A DNA stretch of 64,000 bases, taken from the NCBI GenBank assembly GCA_030680355.1, contig JAUXVF010000031.1:248001-312000 (forward strand), written 5' to 3'. Position 1 is the first letter of the stretch. The number at the start of each line of letters is the position of its first letter. Made by a program: the position numbers and the translations under genes. Shown here one piece after another: positions 1 through 8,599 of the stretch. The DNA comes from Caulobacter sp. GTDB taxonomy: Bacteria > Pseudomonadota > Alphaproteobacteria > Caulobacterales > Caulobacteraceae. The notes beneath the pieces were generated by a model, which made no database searches, was not told the origin of the DNA, and saw only the letters and a program-made list of their open reading frames with translations.

Positions 1-59
1 ACCAGGGTCGAGAACAGATAGAAGGCGAGGCTGAAGATCAGCGACCGAACCAGGATCAA
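1..59 (-). CDS. plsC: 1-acyl-sn-glycerol-3-phosphate acyltransferase, N-terminal fragment
   Basis: Partial gene running off the left edge. The minus strand after the ydcF stop reads LILVRSLIFSLAFYLFSTL from a TTG codon that overlaps the ydcF TGA (TTGA). This hydrophobic N-terminus resembles the membrane anchor of PlsC-type lysophosphatidate acyltransferases, and plsC downstream of ftsE-ftsX-ydcF is a known arrangement in Caulobacterales. Only about 19 residues are visible and no catalytic motif is in the window, so the product is inferred mainly from context. Any other small membrane protein would also fit. Confidence 0.45.
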   Translation of the reverse strand, partial: MILVRSLIFSLAFYLFSTL

Positions 60-694
60 GGTTTTGTCCCTCCAGCGTCGGCTTCGGCCGGCGGTGGTTC
101 ATTGGAAGCGGGGGTCAGCGACCGGACGCTTTCGCGCGCCAGAACCGCCAGATACTTGCTGTATTCGAGCGTCAGCCGTTTGGCGTCGCCGTTTCTGCGC
201 CACCAGTGGCGGACATCGAGCGCGCCGGTGACCACCGGATAGGCGGTCAGGGTGGCTTCCGGCATCGCCGCCCGGATCAGCAGCATGGCGCGGGGCATAT
301 GGTAGTCGGACGTGACCACGATCAGGCTGTCGTAGTTCTTGCCGCGGGCCCATTCAGCGATCTCGCGGGCGTTGCCCAGGGTGTCGACGGCCGAGAAGCC
401 GAGATCGACGCAACAGTCGTAGATCGGCTTGGCGGCGCGGGTCACGGTCAGGATGTCGGCGCGGCTGGCCTCGCGGTTGACGCCGGAGATCAGCAGGCGG
501 CGGCCCTTGCCCCGTTCGAGCAGCCGAACGGCGGCCTCCAGCCGCAGATCGCTGGCCCCGGTCAGGGCGACAACCGCGTCGGCCACGGGCGGTTCCGTCG
601 CCGGGGTCAGGCGCTCAATTCTCTGGGCGAAGGCAAGCAGTCCCACGGCCCAGATCAGGCCCAGAACGACGAGAGTGGCCAGAACGCGCTTCAC
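56..694 (-). CDS. YdcF family protein (DUF218)
   Basis: 212 aa. An N-terminal membrane segment (about residues 4-24) is followed by a DUF218/YdcF domain that starts at VVALTGASDLRLEAA and contains the conserved block SLIVVTSDYHMPRA near residue 125. DUF218 proteins (YdcF, SanA, ElyC) are membrane-linked and connected to envelope and peptidoglycan precursor metabolism; the biochemical activity is unsettled. Its start overlaps the end of ftsX by 4 nt, so it is translated in the same operon. The location next to ftsEX supports an envelope role. Confidence 0.85.
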   Translation of the reverse strand: MKRVLATLVVLGLIWAVGLLAFAQRIERLTPATEPPVADAVVALTGASDLRLEAAVRLLERGKGRRLLISGVNREASRADILTVTRAAKPIYDCCVDLGFSAVDTLGNAREIAEWARGKNYDSLIVVTSDYHMPRAMLLIRAAMPEATLTAYPVVTGALDVRHWWRRNGDAKRLTLEYSKYLAVLARESVRSLTPASNEPPPAEADAGGTKP

Positions 695-1584
695 GCCAGT
701 TCTCCAATCAGCCCCTGGGCGGCCAGGCGGGCGGCGACAGCGGCGACCAGCGCCGCCAGAAACGGTGTCGGCGCGACCGCGACAAGATCAATCCAGGCCA
801 CAGGCGCCACCGGCGTCAATCCTTGTCCGCCGCCGGCGAGTCTGGCCAGCGCGCCGATGATGGCCGCGCCGGAGGCCCCGAACAAGCCCGCCAGCGCCGC
901 TGCCTTGGCAAATCGCGTCTGGAACAGCCGCACGACGAAGTCGGCCTTGGCGCCGGACAGGTGCAGCACCTCGATGGTTTCCCGGTGGGCGGCCATGGCC
1001 GCGCGGGTGGCGAAGCCGATCACGGCGGCGGCGGCGGACGCGATCAGCAGGAAGACGCCCAGCGCCGCCCAGCGGGCGATGCCGGCGGCCCGCTCGATAT
1101 CGGCGATCCACAGGCTGTGGTCGTCGACCGTCGCGTCGATGCCGGCGGCCTTCAGGGCCTGGGTCAGGGCGGCGGCGGTCGCTGGCTGTTTGGCGTCCAT
1201 CTCGACGGTGACCAGCCGTGGGATGGGCAGGTCGTCGAGCAGGGCGTCCCGGCCCAGCCAGGGTTCGAGCAGGGCCTCGGCCTTTTCCTTTTCGAGCGTG
1301 CGGGCTTCCGCCACGCCCGGCACCCCGGCCAGGGCCTCGGCGGCGCGGCCGGCGGCGATGTCCGGCGACTCCGCGCCCATGGCCCGCACGACCACCGTGG
1401 CCGAGCCGGTCAGCTGGCCGGTCCAGCCACGCGCGGCCCGGTCGGCCGCCAGGCCTCCGAGCGCTGTCAGGCAGGCCAGAAAGCAGAGCACGGCGATGAC
1501 GAACACCAGCGCTCCGTCCCGGGGGTCCCGGCGAGGCAGCAGTGGCGCCGGCCGCCAGCGTTTGGGGTCGAACAGCTCGCTCAT
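691..1584 (-). CDS. ftsX: Cell division protein FtsX (ABC transporter permease)
   Basis: 297 aa, the usual FtsX length. An N-terminal membrane segment (about 27-47) is followed by a periplasmic ECD-like region (about 50-160) and three more membrane segments near 165-190, 220-245 and 265-290. FtsX pairs with FtsE to couple cytosolic ATP hydrolysis to activation of periplasmic peptidoglycan hydrolases at the septum. The gene overlaps ftsE by 4 nt upstream and ydcF by 4 nt downstream. The sequence is divergent but the topology and partner make the call secure. Confidence 0.88.
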   Translation of the reverse strand: MSELFDPKRWRPAPLLPRRDPRDGALVFVIAVLCFLACLTALGGLAADRAARGWTGQLTGSATVVVRAMGAESPDIAAGRAAEALAGVPGVAEARTLEKEKAEALLEPWLGRDALLDDLPIPRLVTVEMDAKQPATAAALTQALKAAGIDATVDDHSLWIADIERAAGIARWAALGVFLLIASAAAAVIGFATRAAMAAHRETIEVLHLSGAKADFVVRLFQTRFAKAAALAGLFGASGAAIIGALARLAGGGQGLTPVAPVAWIDLVAVAPTPFLAALVAAVAARLAAQGLIGELA

Positions 1585-2315
1585 GCCTGGCCCCCGCGCA
1601 GGCTGCGGCCGAAGGCCCTCAGCCGGCCGCCCTCCAGATGCAGCACCGGCTGGCCCGAGCGGGCCACCAGGTCCTCGTCATGGCTGGCGATCAGCACCGT
1701 CGTGCCCAGACGGTTGAGTTCGACGAACAGTTTGAGGATGCGCAGGGCGTGGGCGTCGTCGACATTGCCGGTCGGCTCGTCGGCGAGAAGGATGTCGGGG
1801 CGGTTGACCACGGCCCGGGCGATGGCCAACCGCTGCTTCTCGCCGCCCGACAGGGTCGGGGGCAGGGCGTGCATGCGGTTCTTCAGTCCCACCCAGCTCA
1901 GCAGTTCGGCCACGTCGGTGCGGTAGGCCTCGGGCTTTCCGCCGGCGATCCTCAGGGGCAGGGCGACATTGTCGAAGGCGGTCAGATGGTCGAGCAGCCG
2001 GAACTCCTGAAACACCACCCCGATCCGGCGGCGCAGATAGGGCCTGTCCGACGGCGCTATCGCCTCGACGTCGCGCCCGAACAGTTCAATAGTCCCCCTT
2101 GAAGGCCGTTCGGCCAGATAGATAAGCTTGAGCAGACTGCTCTTGCCGGCGCCGGAAGGCCCGGTCAGGAAGTGGAAGGAGCCGGGGGCCAGGGCGAAGC
2201 TGACGTCTTTCAGGACTTCGGTTGACCGCCCATAGCGCATCCCGACGCCTTCGAAGCGAAGAATGGGGCCAGTGAGAATTTCACCGGAAAATGCGGCGTC
2301 TTGGTTTCTGGACAT
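1581..2315 (-). CDS. ftsE: Cell division ATP-binding protein FtsE
   Basis: 244 aa from the ATG at 2315. Walker A GPSGAGKSS lies near residue 52, the Q-loop near VVFQEFRLLD, the ABC signature LSGGEKQR near 154 and Walker B ILLADEPTGNVD near 174, followed by the H-loop LIASHDED. It is the cytosolic ATPase of the FtsEX complex. The ORF-track entry starts at 3239, but the extra N-terminus is the antisense of the neighbouring zinc-ribbon gene and is not real. Only 54 nt separate this start from the divergent gene, so both promoters sit in that gap or inside coding DNA. Confidence 0.93.
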   Translation of the reverse strand: MSRNQDAAFSGEILTGPILRFEGVGMRYGRSTEVLKDVSFALAPGSFHFLTGPSGAGKSSLLKLIYLAERPSRGTIELFGRDVEAIAPSDRPYLRRRIGVVFQEFRLLDHLTAFDNVALPLRIAGGKPEAYRTDVAELLSWVGLKNRMHALPPTLSGGEKQRLAIARAVVNRPDILLADEPTGNVDDAHALRILKLFVELNRLGTTVLIASHDEDLVARSGQPVLHLEGGRLRAFGRSLRGGQA

Positions 2316-2369
2316 GGGAACCGAAATCGGCGACCTCAGGGGAGGGGCGGGCGCGTCCGATTTGCCCAT

Positions 2370-3242
2370 ATGATACTGACCTGTCCCGACTGCGCCACCC
2401 GCTATTTCGTCCCCGACGACAAGGTCGGCCCTGATGGGCGGACGGTGAAGTGCTCGTCTTGCGGCAATCGCTGGACGGCCCACAATGAACCCGAACTCGA
2501 ACTGTTCGTCGGCTCCGAGGAGGGCGCGACCGTCCGCGAGCCGACCGAGGCTGTCGAGGACGCCAAACCCGTCAGCGCCCTGCCGGGCGAAGAACTGCCC
2601 AAGGTCTTTCGTCAGAAGGCCGACACCAGCCGTCGCGTGCGCGAGGCGGCGACCACCGGCATCGTCTGGGCCGGCATGGCCGTGGCCCTGGTCGGCATGG
2701 TCGCCACCGCGGTGATATTCCGGGTCAATGTGGTCAAGATCTGGCCGGCCAGCGCCGCGGCCTACGCCGGCGTCGGTCTGGCGGTGAACCCGCTGGGCCT
2801 GACCATCGAGGACGTGCGGGCCGAGGCGGCGCTGCAGGACGGTCATGCCGCCCTGGCGGTGTCCGGCGTGATCCGCAATGTCGAGGCCAAGGCCGCGACG
2901 GCGCCGCCCCTGCGGGTGTCGCTGATCAACAAGTCCGGCAAGGTGGTCGCCGTTCAGCTGGCCGCCCCGGCCGATCCCAAGATACCGCCGGGCGGCGTGC
3001 GCCATTTCGTGATCACCCTGCTCGATCCGCCGACCACGGCCGCCGATCTGGAAGTCACCTTCGATCTGACTCACCAGCCTCCGGCGGTGAAGGCCAAGGC
3101 GCCCAAGCCCAAGCCGACGGAAGCCAGCCGGCTGGCTCTGCACGGTGCGACCGCGCCCACGCCCGTCCCTCACGACGTCCCGGTCGACGCTCATGCGCTG
3201 CCGGAGAGTTCGCCCTACGCCCTGCCCAAGGAAGGCCACTGA
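2370..3242 (+). CDS. MJ0042-type zinc-ribbon membrane protein (DUF3426-like)
   Basis: 290 aa from the ATG at 2370, chosen because the protein then begins MILTCPDCATRYFVPDDKV, the canonical start of the MJ0042 zinc-ribbon family. The pairs CPDC (residue 5) and CSSCG (about 28) bind zinc. The middle is acidic and low complexity, a single membrane segment lies at about 105-125, and the C-terminal part (about 130-235) is DUF3426-like. The tail is rich in Pro and Lys. Function is unknown. Its stop shares one base with the start of the phosphoribosyltransferase gene (TGATG), so the two are co-translated. Confidence 0.82.
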   Translation: MILTCPDCATRYFVPDDKVGPDGRTVKCSSCGNRWTAHNEPELELFVGSEEGATVREPTEAVEDAKPVSALPGEELPKVFRQKADTSRRVREAATTGIVWAGMAVALVGMVATAVIFRVNVVKIWPASAAAYAGVGLAVNPLGLTIEDVRAEAALQDGHAALAVSGVIRNVEAKAATAPPLRVSLINKSGKVVAVQLAAPADPKIPPGGVRHFVITLLDPPTTAADLEVTFDLTHQPPAVKAKAPKPKPTEASRLALHGATAPTPVPHDVPVDAHALPESSPYALPKEGH

Positions 3243-3766
3243 TGAGCGACCAGCCCGCCGTCCTGATTCCGGAGGCGGAAGTCGCCGAACGGGTCGCCGC
3301 CCTGGCGCGGCAGATCGCCCCGCGCATCGACGACGAGACGGTGATGGTCTGCCTGCTCAGCGGCGGCATCTGGTTCGCCGCCGACCTCAGCCGCGCCCTG
3401 GCCCGACTGGGCAAGTTCGTGAAGTTCGACGCCCTCTGGCTGTCCTCCTACCGCGACGAGCGGCAGAGCTATGGCCGGTGCGAGGTTCGCGCCGACCTGC
3501 AGCGGCCGGTGATGGGCCGCAAGACCCTGATCGTCGACGACGTCTTCGACACCGGCCTGTCGCTGAGCGAGGCGGCCCGCATGGTCCGCGACGCCGGCTC
3601 CAGCGAGGTCCTGACCGCCGTCTTCGCCCGCAAGCCCTGGCCCACCGACCGCGCCATCGAGCCGGACTTCGTGGCCTGGGAGGCCCCGGGCCGCTTCCTG
3701 GTCGGCTACGGCATGGATGTGGGCGGCGCGCTGCGCGGCCTGCCCTATATCGGCGCGATGGACTAG
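3242..3766 (+). CDS. Hypoxanthine/guanine phosphoribosyltransferase family protein
   Basis: 174 aa, a typical HGPRT length. The PRPP-binding loop TLIVDDVFDTGLSLSE lies at about residues 95-110 and the flexible-loop SSYRDERQSYG near 67. The C-terminal FLVGYGMDVGGALRGLPYIG is the hood typical of hypoxanthine phosphoribosyltransferases. The expected reaction is salvage of hypoxanthine or guanine with PRPP in the cytosol. The start overlaps the preceding stop by one base. The exact purine specificity cannot be read from the sequence. Confidence 0.85.
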   Translation: MSDQPAVLIPEAEVAERVAALARQIAPRIDDETVMVCLLSGGIWFAADLSRALARLGKFVKFDALWLSSYRDERQSYGRCEVRADLQRPVMGRKTLIVDDVFDTGLSLSEAARMVRDAGSSEVLTAVFARKPWPTDRAIEPDFVAWEAPGRFLVGYGMDVGGALRGLPYIGAMD

Positions 3767-3770
3767 GGCC

Positions 3771-3986
3771 TCACCCCTCCCAGCCGAACACGTCCTCCAC
3801 CCCGACCCCGAACACTCGCGAAATCCGGAACGCCGCCTCGAGCGAGGGCGAGTATTTGCCCTGCTCGATGGCGACAATCGTCTGGCGGGTCATGCCGATG
3901 GCGTCGGCCAGGGCCTGCTGGGTCATCTCGCCATGATCAAACCGCAGCCGGCGGATGGTGTTCTTGATGGGCGGCGGAGCGGCCAT
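3771..3986 (-). CDS. XRE-family helix-turn-helix regulator
   Basis: 71 aa, nearly all one HTH: the core MTQQALADAIGMTRQTIVAIEQGKYSPSLEAAFRISRVFG matches the short YozG/HTH_3-type regulators. It starts 2 nt after the membrane-protein gene stop and is transcribed with it. Small XRE regulators paired with a small membrane protein are common in bacteria and usually autoregulate. The target is not known. It ends 4 nt from the convergent phosphoribosyltransferase stop. Confidence 0.88.
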   Translation of the reverse strand: MAAPPPIKNTIRRLRFDHGEMTQQALADAIGMTRQTIVAIEQGKYSPSLEAAFRISRVFGVGVEDVFGWEG

Positions 3987-3988
3987 GC

Positions 3989-4399
3989 CTAGACGCCCCG
4001 CCGGAAGCCGACGATCTGGGCCCCCGAGCGCAGGATCTCGGCGGCGACCAGGGCGGCCAGCACCCCGTTGGCGATCTCCGCCCGGCCGAAACCCAGATGG
4101 ATGGTGGCGGCGGCCAGAAAGGCGCCGCTGGCGAGAACGTAGTATCCGACCCGGTCAGCCTTGAGCGCGATCAGCCGTTCGCGCTCGTCGGTGGCCGCCT
4201 GGGCCGCCTTGGGCGACCAGACCGCGACCGCGATGTGCAGCGCGACCTGAAGGACGATCACCGCGATGATGGCCTTGATCAGCCCGCCGACTGCCGCCGC
4301 GCCCTGTGGCGGGTCAACGATCAGACCGTAGAAGTAGGGGCCCATGACCAGAACGACGGTGAACAGGGAAATCCAGGCGGTCTTTTCGCGAAAGGACAT
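3989..4399 (-). CDS. Small integral membrane protein, partner of the XRE regulator (DUF2178-like)
   Basis: 136 aa with four predicted membrane segments (about 8-26, 37-58, 84-102 and 108-126). A polar stretch TDERERLIALKADRVGYY between segments 2 and 3 matches the pattern of DUF2178-like membrane proteins that sit next to YozG-type XRE regulators. It is first in a two-gene unit. No enzymatic motif is visible. The family name is from general resemblance; the pairing is directly seen. Confidence 0.7.
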   Translation of the reverse strand: MSFREKTAWISLFTVVLVMGPYFYGLIVDPPQGAAAVGGLIKAIIAVIVLQVALHIAVAVWSPKAAQAATDERERLIALKADRVGYYVLASGAFLAAATIHLGFGRAEIANGVLAALVAAEILRSGAQIVGFRRGV

Positions 4400-4460
4400 G
4401 ATGGCTCCGATCCGTTGATGTCGTGTTTGATCGACGTCATGTAAAAAATACCAGACACGA
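4400..4460 (-). promoter_or_regulatory. Promoter region of the membrane protein/XRE pair
   Basis: The short AT-rich stretch upstream of the start contains two near-identical words, GATGTCGTGT and GACGTCATGT, close to TAAAAAATACC. Such paired words beside an autoregulating XRE gene are a plausible operator. This is inference; no defined -35/-10 pair is clear. Confidence 0.3.
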
Positions 4461-4557
4461 TGTCCAGAGAGTTTTTCATCAGGCGCGTGCGGGCGGCGGC
4501 TCGGGCGGAGGCTAGGGGTTGAGGCTAGGGGCTGAGGGCTGGCCCCTACGCCCTAAC

Positions 4558-5829
4558 CTACTGCCAGTCGGCCGGCGCTTCCGCCGCCAGCATCTCGTCA
4601 TAGGTGGGCCGGCGGCGGATGACCGAGAACCGGTCGCCGTCGACCAGCACCTCGGGGACCAGCGGGCGGGAATTGTATTCGCTGGCCATCACCGCGCCGT
4701 AGGCGCCGGCGGTCATGAAGGCGACCAGGTCGCCGGGGCCCAAGGGCGGCAGCAGCCGGTCGCGGGTGAAGGTGTCGCCGGTCTCGCAGACCGGCCCGAC
4801 CACGTCGCAGGCGACCGGCGTTTCGCTCGTCGTCGCCACCGGCCGGATGTCGTGGAAGGACTCGTACATGGCCGGCCGGATCAGGTCGTTCATGGCCGCG
4901 TCGACGACCAGGAACCGCCGCCCCTCGGGCCGCGTATTCAGATGGATGACGCTGGCCAGCAGCACTCCGGCGTTGGCGGCGATCACCCGGCCCGGCTCGA
5001 AGGCGAAGCGGATGTGGTCCAGCCCGGCCATCACCTTGCCGATCATCGCCGCGTACTCGGCCGGGGAGGGCGGATCGGGGGCGTCGAAATAGGGCACGCC
5101 CAGGCCGCCGCCCAGATCCAGCCGCTCGACGGTCATGCCCTCGGCCCGCAGGCTCTCGACCAGGCCGCGCATGCGCCGGAAGGCGGCCTCGAACGGGACC
5201 ATGTCGGTGATCTGGCTGCCGATATGGCAGGCCACGCCCAGCGGGTTGAGGTGGGGGTTGTTGGAGGCGTTGGCGTAGAGGCGGGTCGCCTCCTCGAAAG
5301 AGACGCCGAACTTGTTCTCGGCCTTGCCGGTGGCGATCTTGGCGTGGCCGCCGGCGCTGACGTCGGGATTGACCCGGAACACGATCGGCGCGCGCAGGCC
5401 CAGCTCTTCGGCGACCTGCGCGATCAGCTTCAGCTCGGGTTCGGACTCGACGTTGATTTCCGAGACCCCGGCCTCGAGGGCGAAGGCGATCTCGCGCCGG
5501 GTCTTGCCGACGCCGGAAAACACGATCCGCTCGCCGGGGATCCCGGCCGCCAGGGCCCGGCGGATCTCGCCCTCGGAGACGGTGTCGGCGCCGGCGCCCA
5601 GATCGCCCAGGGTGCGCAGCACCGCGACATTGCTGTTGGCCTTGACCGCGAAGGCGACCAGCGGCTCGCCCAGCCCGGCCATGATCAGGGCCTCGCGGAA
5701 GACGGTGTAGTGCCGCTCCAGGGTGGCGCGGGAATAGACATAGACGGGCGTGCCGACGGCGGCGGCGATCCGGGCCAGCGGCGTGTCTTCGCAATGGAGC
5801 GCGCCGCCCCGGTCTTCGAAATGGTTCAC
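4558..5829 (-). CDS. lysA: Diaminopimelate decarboxylase
   Basis: 423 aa, full length for LysA. It converts meso-diaminopimelate to L-lysine with PLP. The PLP-lysine region AFAVKANSNVAVL is near residue 60, followed by HIGSQ (about 205), the glycine-rich phosphate site LGGGLGVPY (about 245) and the C-terminal GPVCETGDTF and GAYGAVMASEYNSRP blocks that complete the active site of the partner subunit. It lies 12 nt downstream of lptM and is the last gene of argH-lptM-lysA. Confidence 0.96.
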   Translation of the reverse strand: MNHFEDRGGALHCEDTPLARIAAAVGTPVYVYSRATLERHYTVFREALIMAGLGEPLVAFAVKANSNVAVLRTLGDLGAGADTVSEGEIRRALAAGIPGERIVFSGVGKTRREIAFALEAGVSEINVESEPELKLIAQVAEELGLRAPIVFRVNPDVSAGGHAKIATGKAENKFGVSFEEATRLYANASNNPHLNPLGVACHIGSQITDMVPFEAAFRRMRGLVESLRAEGMTVERLDLGGGLGVPYFDAPDPPSPAEYAAMIGKVMAGLDHIRFAFEPGRVIAANAGVLLASVIHLNTRPEGRRFLVVDAAMNDLIRPAMYESFHDIRPVATTSETPVACDVVGPVCETGDTFTRDRLLPPLGPGDLVAFMTAGAYGAVMASEYNSRPLVPEVLVDGDRFSVIRRRPTYDEMLAAEAPADWQ

Positions 5830-5841
5830 GAAGCGTCCGTT

Positions 5842-6033
5842 CTAGTGGGGATTGGAGCCGGGAATAGGGGCTTCGCGCGGCGTGCGGGTGTCGAGCGCCG
5901 GGTCCATGACCGTGGCGTTGGTCGAGGATTTGGTCGTCGGCGCGCCGGGCCGTTCGAGGTCGCCGAGCCGGCCGCAGCCGGCCAGGGCCACGCCCGCCAG
6001 GGCGAGGGCGATCACGAGCATCCTTGACGTCAT
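5842..6033 (-). CDS. lptM: Small lipoprotein, LptM/YifL type
   Basis: 63 aa. A signal peptide ends in a lipobox, VALAGC at residues about 15-20, followed by a short Pro- and Thr-rich tail. Its position between argH and lysA is the standard place of this lipoprotein in alphaproteobacteria. E. coli LptM (YifL, next to dapF) assists disulfide maturation of the LPS translocon LptD. The start overlaps the argH stop by 4 nt. The LptM name rests on size, lipobox and context. Confidence 0.75.
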   Translation of the reverse strand: MTSRMLVIALALAGVALAGCGRLGDLERPGAPTTKSSTNATVMDPALDTRTPREAPIPGSNPH

Positions 6034-7454
6034 GACAGGGTCTCCTTCCAGCGCTTGATCTGGGCCCGAACCTGGCTCGGGGCCGTACCGCCATAGCTTA
6101 CCCGGCTCGCGGCCGAGGCGGCAGGGGTCAGGACCTTGAAAATGTCTTCGCCGATGCCCTGGTTGAGGGCCTGCAGTTCAGCCAGCGGCAGGCCGGCCAG
6201 ATCAACGCCCAGCTGCTCGGCCCGTTTGACCGCCGCGCCGGTGATATGGTGGGCGTCTCGGAACGGAAGGTCGAGGGTCCGCACCAGCCAGTCGGCCAGG
6301 TCGGTGGCGGTGGAGAATCCGGCGCCCGCCGCCGCCGCCATCTTCTCGATGTTCGGCTCAAGGTCGGCGACCATCCCGGCCATGGCCAGCAGGCTGAGCT
6401 CGAGGGCGTCGAAGGCCTCGAATACCGGAACCTTGTCCTCCTGCATGTCCTTGGAATAGGCCAGCGGCAGGCCCTTCATGACCACCGTCAGGCTGGTCAG
6501 CGAGCCCAGGATCCGGCCGACCTTGGCCCGCACCAGCTCGGCGGCGTCGGGATTCTTCTTCTGCGGCATGATCGAGCTGCCGGTGGTGAAGGCGTCGCCC
6601 AGCTTGATGAAGCCGAACTGCGGCGTCATCCAGATGACGATCTCCTCGGCCAGCCGCGACAGATGGGTGGCGCAGATGCTGGCCGCCGACAGGGCCTCCA
6701 GCGCGAAGTCGCGGGCCGAGACGCTGTCGAGGGAATTAGCCGTCGGCCGGTCAAAGCCGAGCGCCTTGGCGGTCATCTGCCGGTCGACAGGGAAGGGCGA
6801 CCCGGCCAGCGCCGCCGCGCCCAGCGGGCTCTCGTTCATCCGCGCCCGGGCGTCGCGGAAGCGCGAGGCGTCGCGGCCGAACATCTCGACATAGGCCATC
6901 AGGTGGTGGCCGAAGGTGACCGGCTGGGCCGGCTGCAGATGGGTGAAGCCCGGCATCAGAGTGTCGGCATGGGCTTCTGCCCGGGTGACCAGGACCGTCT
7001 GCAGCGCGACCAGCTGGGCGGCGGAGCGGTCGCAGGCCTCGCGCACCCAGAGGCGGAAATCGAGCGCCACCTGGTCGTTGCGCGAACGGGCGGTGTGCAG
7101 CCGGCCGGCCACCGGGCCGATCATCTCGCGCAGCCGGGCCTCCACATTCATGTGGATGTCCTCGAACTCGTCGCGGAACGGGAAGGTCCCGGCGGCCATT
7201 TCCGCGGCGATGGCGTCAAGGCCGCTCTGGATTTGCGCCTCCGCTTCGCTAGATATGACCCCGGTCTTCGCCAGCATGGCGGCGTGGGCCTTCGATCCGG
7301 CGATATCCTGGCCCGCCAGGCGCTTGTCGAAGCTGATCGAGACATTGATCGCCTGCATCAGGGCGTCGGGGCGCGCCGAGAACCGTCCGCCCCACATCGC
7401 CTGTCCGCCCGCGGCCGCCTGGTCGCCGGGCCTGTTCGAAGGTTTATCGGTCAT
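6030..7454 (-). CDS. argH: Argininosuccinate lyase
   Basis: 474 aa. It splits argininosuccinate into arginine and fumarate. The fumarase/aspartase signature [12 protein letters not shown] is near residue 290, with the N-terminal [11 protein letters not shown] and the [12 protein letters not shown] block near 120. The annotated ATG at 7454 directly abuts the tlpA ATG on the other strand. An internal ATG giving MWGGRF at residue 20 is an alternative start, since many ArgH proteins begin close to that motif. First gene of an arginine/lysine operon. Confidence 0.96.
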   Translation of the reverse strand: MTDKPSNRPGDQAAAGGQAMWGGRFSARPDALMQAINVSISFDKRLAGQDIAGSKAHAAMLAKTGVISSEAEAQIQSGLDAIAAEMAAGTFPFRDEFEDIHMNVEARLREMIGPVAGRLHTARSRNDQVALDFRLWVREACDRSAAQLVALQTVLVTRAEAHADTLMPGFTHLQPAQPVTFGHHLMAYVEMFGRDASRFRDARARMNESPLGAAALAGSPFPVDRQMTAKALGFDRPTANSLDSVSARDFALEALSAASICATHLSRLAEEIVIWMTPQFGFIKLGDAFTTGSSIMPQKKNPDAAELVRAKVGRILGSLTSLTVVMKGLPLAYSKDMQEDKVPVFEAFDALELSLLAMAGMVADLEPNIEKMAAAAGAGFSTATDLADWLVRTLDLPFRDAHHITGAAVKRAEQLGVDLAGLPLAELQALNQGIGEDIFKVLTPAASAASRVSYGGTAPSQVRAQIKRWKETLS

Positions 7455-8072
7455 ATGAGTGAAGTCCCGCCGGAGAAGCCCAGTCCCGATCTCCTCAAAT
7501 GGGCGATCCGGGGCGCCGCCCTGATCGGCGTCGCGGCGGTTCTATACGTCATCGTCGCCGCTTCCATCAAACCCCGACAGGACGCCGATCTGCGCGATTT
7601 CCGCCGCGCCTCCCTGGCCAAGCTCGACGTGCCGGCCATGCCGCGCCCGGCGCCGACCGCCGCCTTCACCGACGCGGCGGGCAAGTCCATGACCCTGGCC
7701 GACTTCAAGGGGCAGGTGGTGGTGGTCAATCTCTGGGCCAGCTGGTGCGCGCCCTGCAAGATCGAGATGCCGACCCTGGCGGCGCTGCAGGCGGCCTACC
7801 TGACCCAGCCGGTCCAGATCGTGGCGATCAGCGTCGACCGCGACTCCGACCTGAACCTGGCCACGGCCGACATCGCCCGCAACGCCCCGCTCAAACTCTA
7901 CCGCGACCCGAGCTACAAGGTGGCCTTCTCCCTCGAGCCCCGCGCCAAGGGCTTCCCGACCACCATCGTCTACGACAAACACGGCCGCGAACGCGCCCGC
8001 CTGGAAGGCGAAGCCGACTGGTCGAGCAAGGAAGCGCGCGGCCTGGTCGAGGCGCTGCTGGCGGAGCGTTAG
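7455..8072 (+). CDS. tlpA: TlpA-family thiol:disulfide interchange protein
   Basis: 205 aa from the ATG at 7455. An N-terminal membrane anchor (about 18-38) precedes a thioredoxin fold with the active site [15 protein letters not shown] near residue 95 and the cis-Pro region [10 protein letters not shown] near 170. TlpA proteins are periplasm-facing reductants for cytochrome c or oxidase copper-site maturation. The longer ORF-track version is antisense to argH and is rejected. Translation starts immediately beside the argH start codon, so the mRNA leader must lie within argH coding DNA. Confidence 0.9.
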   Translation: MSEVPPEKPSPDLLKWAIRGAALIGVAAVLYVIVAASIKPRQDADLRDFRRASLAKLDVPAMPRPAPTAAFTDAAGKSMTLADFKGQVVVVNLWASWCAPCKIEMPTLAALQAAYLTQPVQIVAISVDRDSDLNLATADIARNAPLKLYRDPSYKVAFSLEPRAKGFPTTIVYDKHGRERARLEGEADWSSKEARGLVEALLAER

Positions 8073-8140
8073 CCCCCTTTCTAGGGATGACGGCGCGGCC
8101 GCGTCGACGCCCTGATGCGTCGGCTCAGGGGAGATATTAC

Positions 8141-8551
8141 ATGCGTCGCTGTTACACCGTCGCCATGGCAGCCATGGCCGCCGCGATTATGGTCCAACCC
8201 GCCGCCGCCGCTGACGCCAGCGTCCTCGATGGGCCATGGCTGGGCGTCTACGTCTGCGCCCAGGGCGAGACCTACCTCATCCTGGACCTTGACGGGAAGG
8301 CGGACGGATCCGTTACCGGCACCTTCTATTTCGGCAACACGAATGTGCCGGAAGGCAAATACGAAGTGGCCGGCCGGCTGGACGGCCAGAACCGCGTGAC
8401 CCTGCGCGGCGTGCGCTGGATCAAGCAGCCCTCGGGCTACGTTATGGTCGACCTGGAGGGAGAGATGTCCCGCGAGGCGGGCCTGAAAGTGATCGCCGGA
8501 TCGGTGGTCGGCGCGCCCGGTTGCACCACATTTCGGGTGGGGCAGAAGTAG
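8141..8551 (+). CDS. Secreted protein of unknown function
   Basis: 136 aa from the ATG at 8141 with ribosome-binding site CAGGGGAG 10 nt upstream. The signal peptide MRRCYTVAMAAMAAAIMVQPAAAA is clear; the mature part is a small beta-rich domain (LGVYVCAQGETYLILDL, GTFYFGN, KYEVAGRLDGQNRVTLRGV) with two cysteines that could form a disulfide. I do not recognise the family. The pattern resembles beta-sandwich or lipocalin-like periplasmic proteins, which is only an impression. It follows tlpA by 68 nt. Confidence 0.72.
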   Translation: MRRCYTVAMAAMAAAIMVQPAAAADASVLDGPWLGVYVCAQGETYLILDLDGKADGSVTGTFYFGNTNVPEGKYEVAGRLDGQNRVTLRGVRWIKQPSGYVMVDLEGEMSREAGLKVIAGSVVGAPGCTTFRVGQK

Positions 8552-8599
8552 GCGGGGCGACGGGCGGGCGCATCCTCTTTCATCCTGGTGTCACCGCCG

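Noticed and set aside
206-1926. Long plus-strand ORFs (503, 367 aa) over ftsX/ftsE
   Set aside because: They are antisense shadows of high-GC coding DNA, with biased Arg/Ala/Gly composition and no domain.
4519-6027. 502-aa plus ORF opposite lysA
   Set aside because: Shadow ORF; lysA has full family motifs on the other strand.
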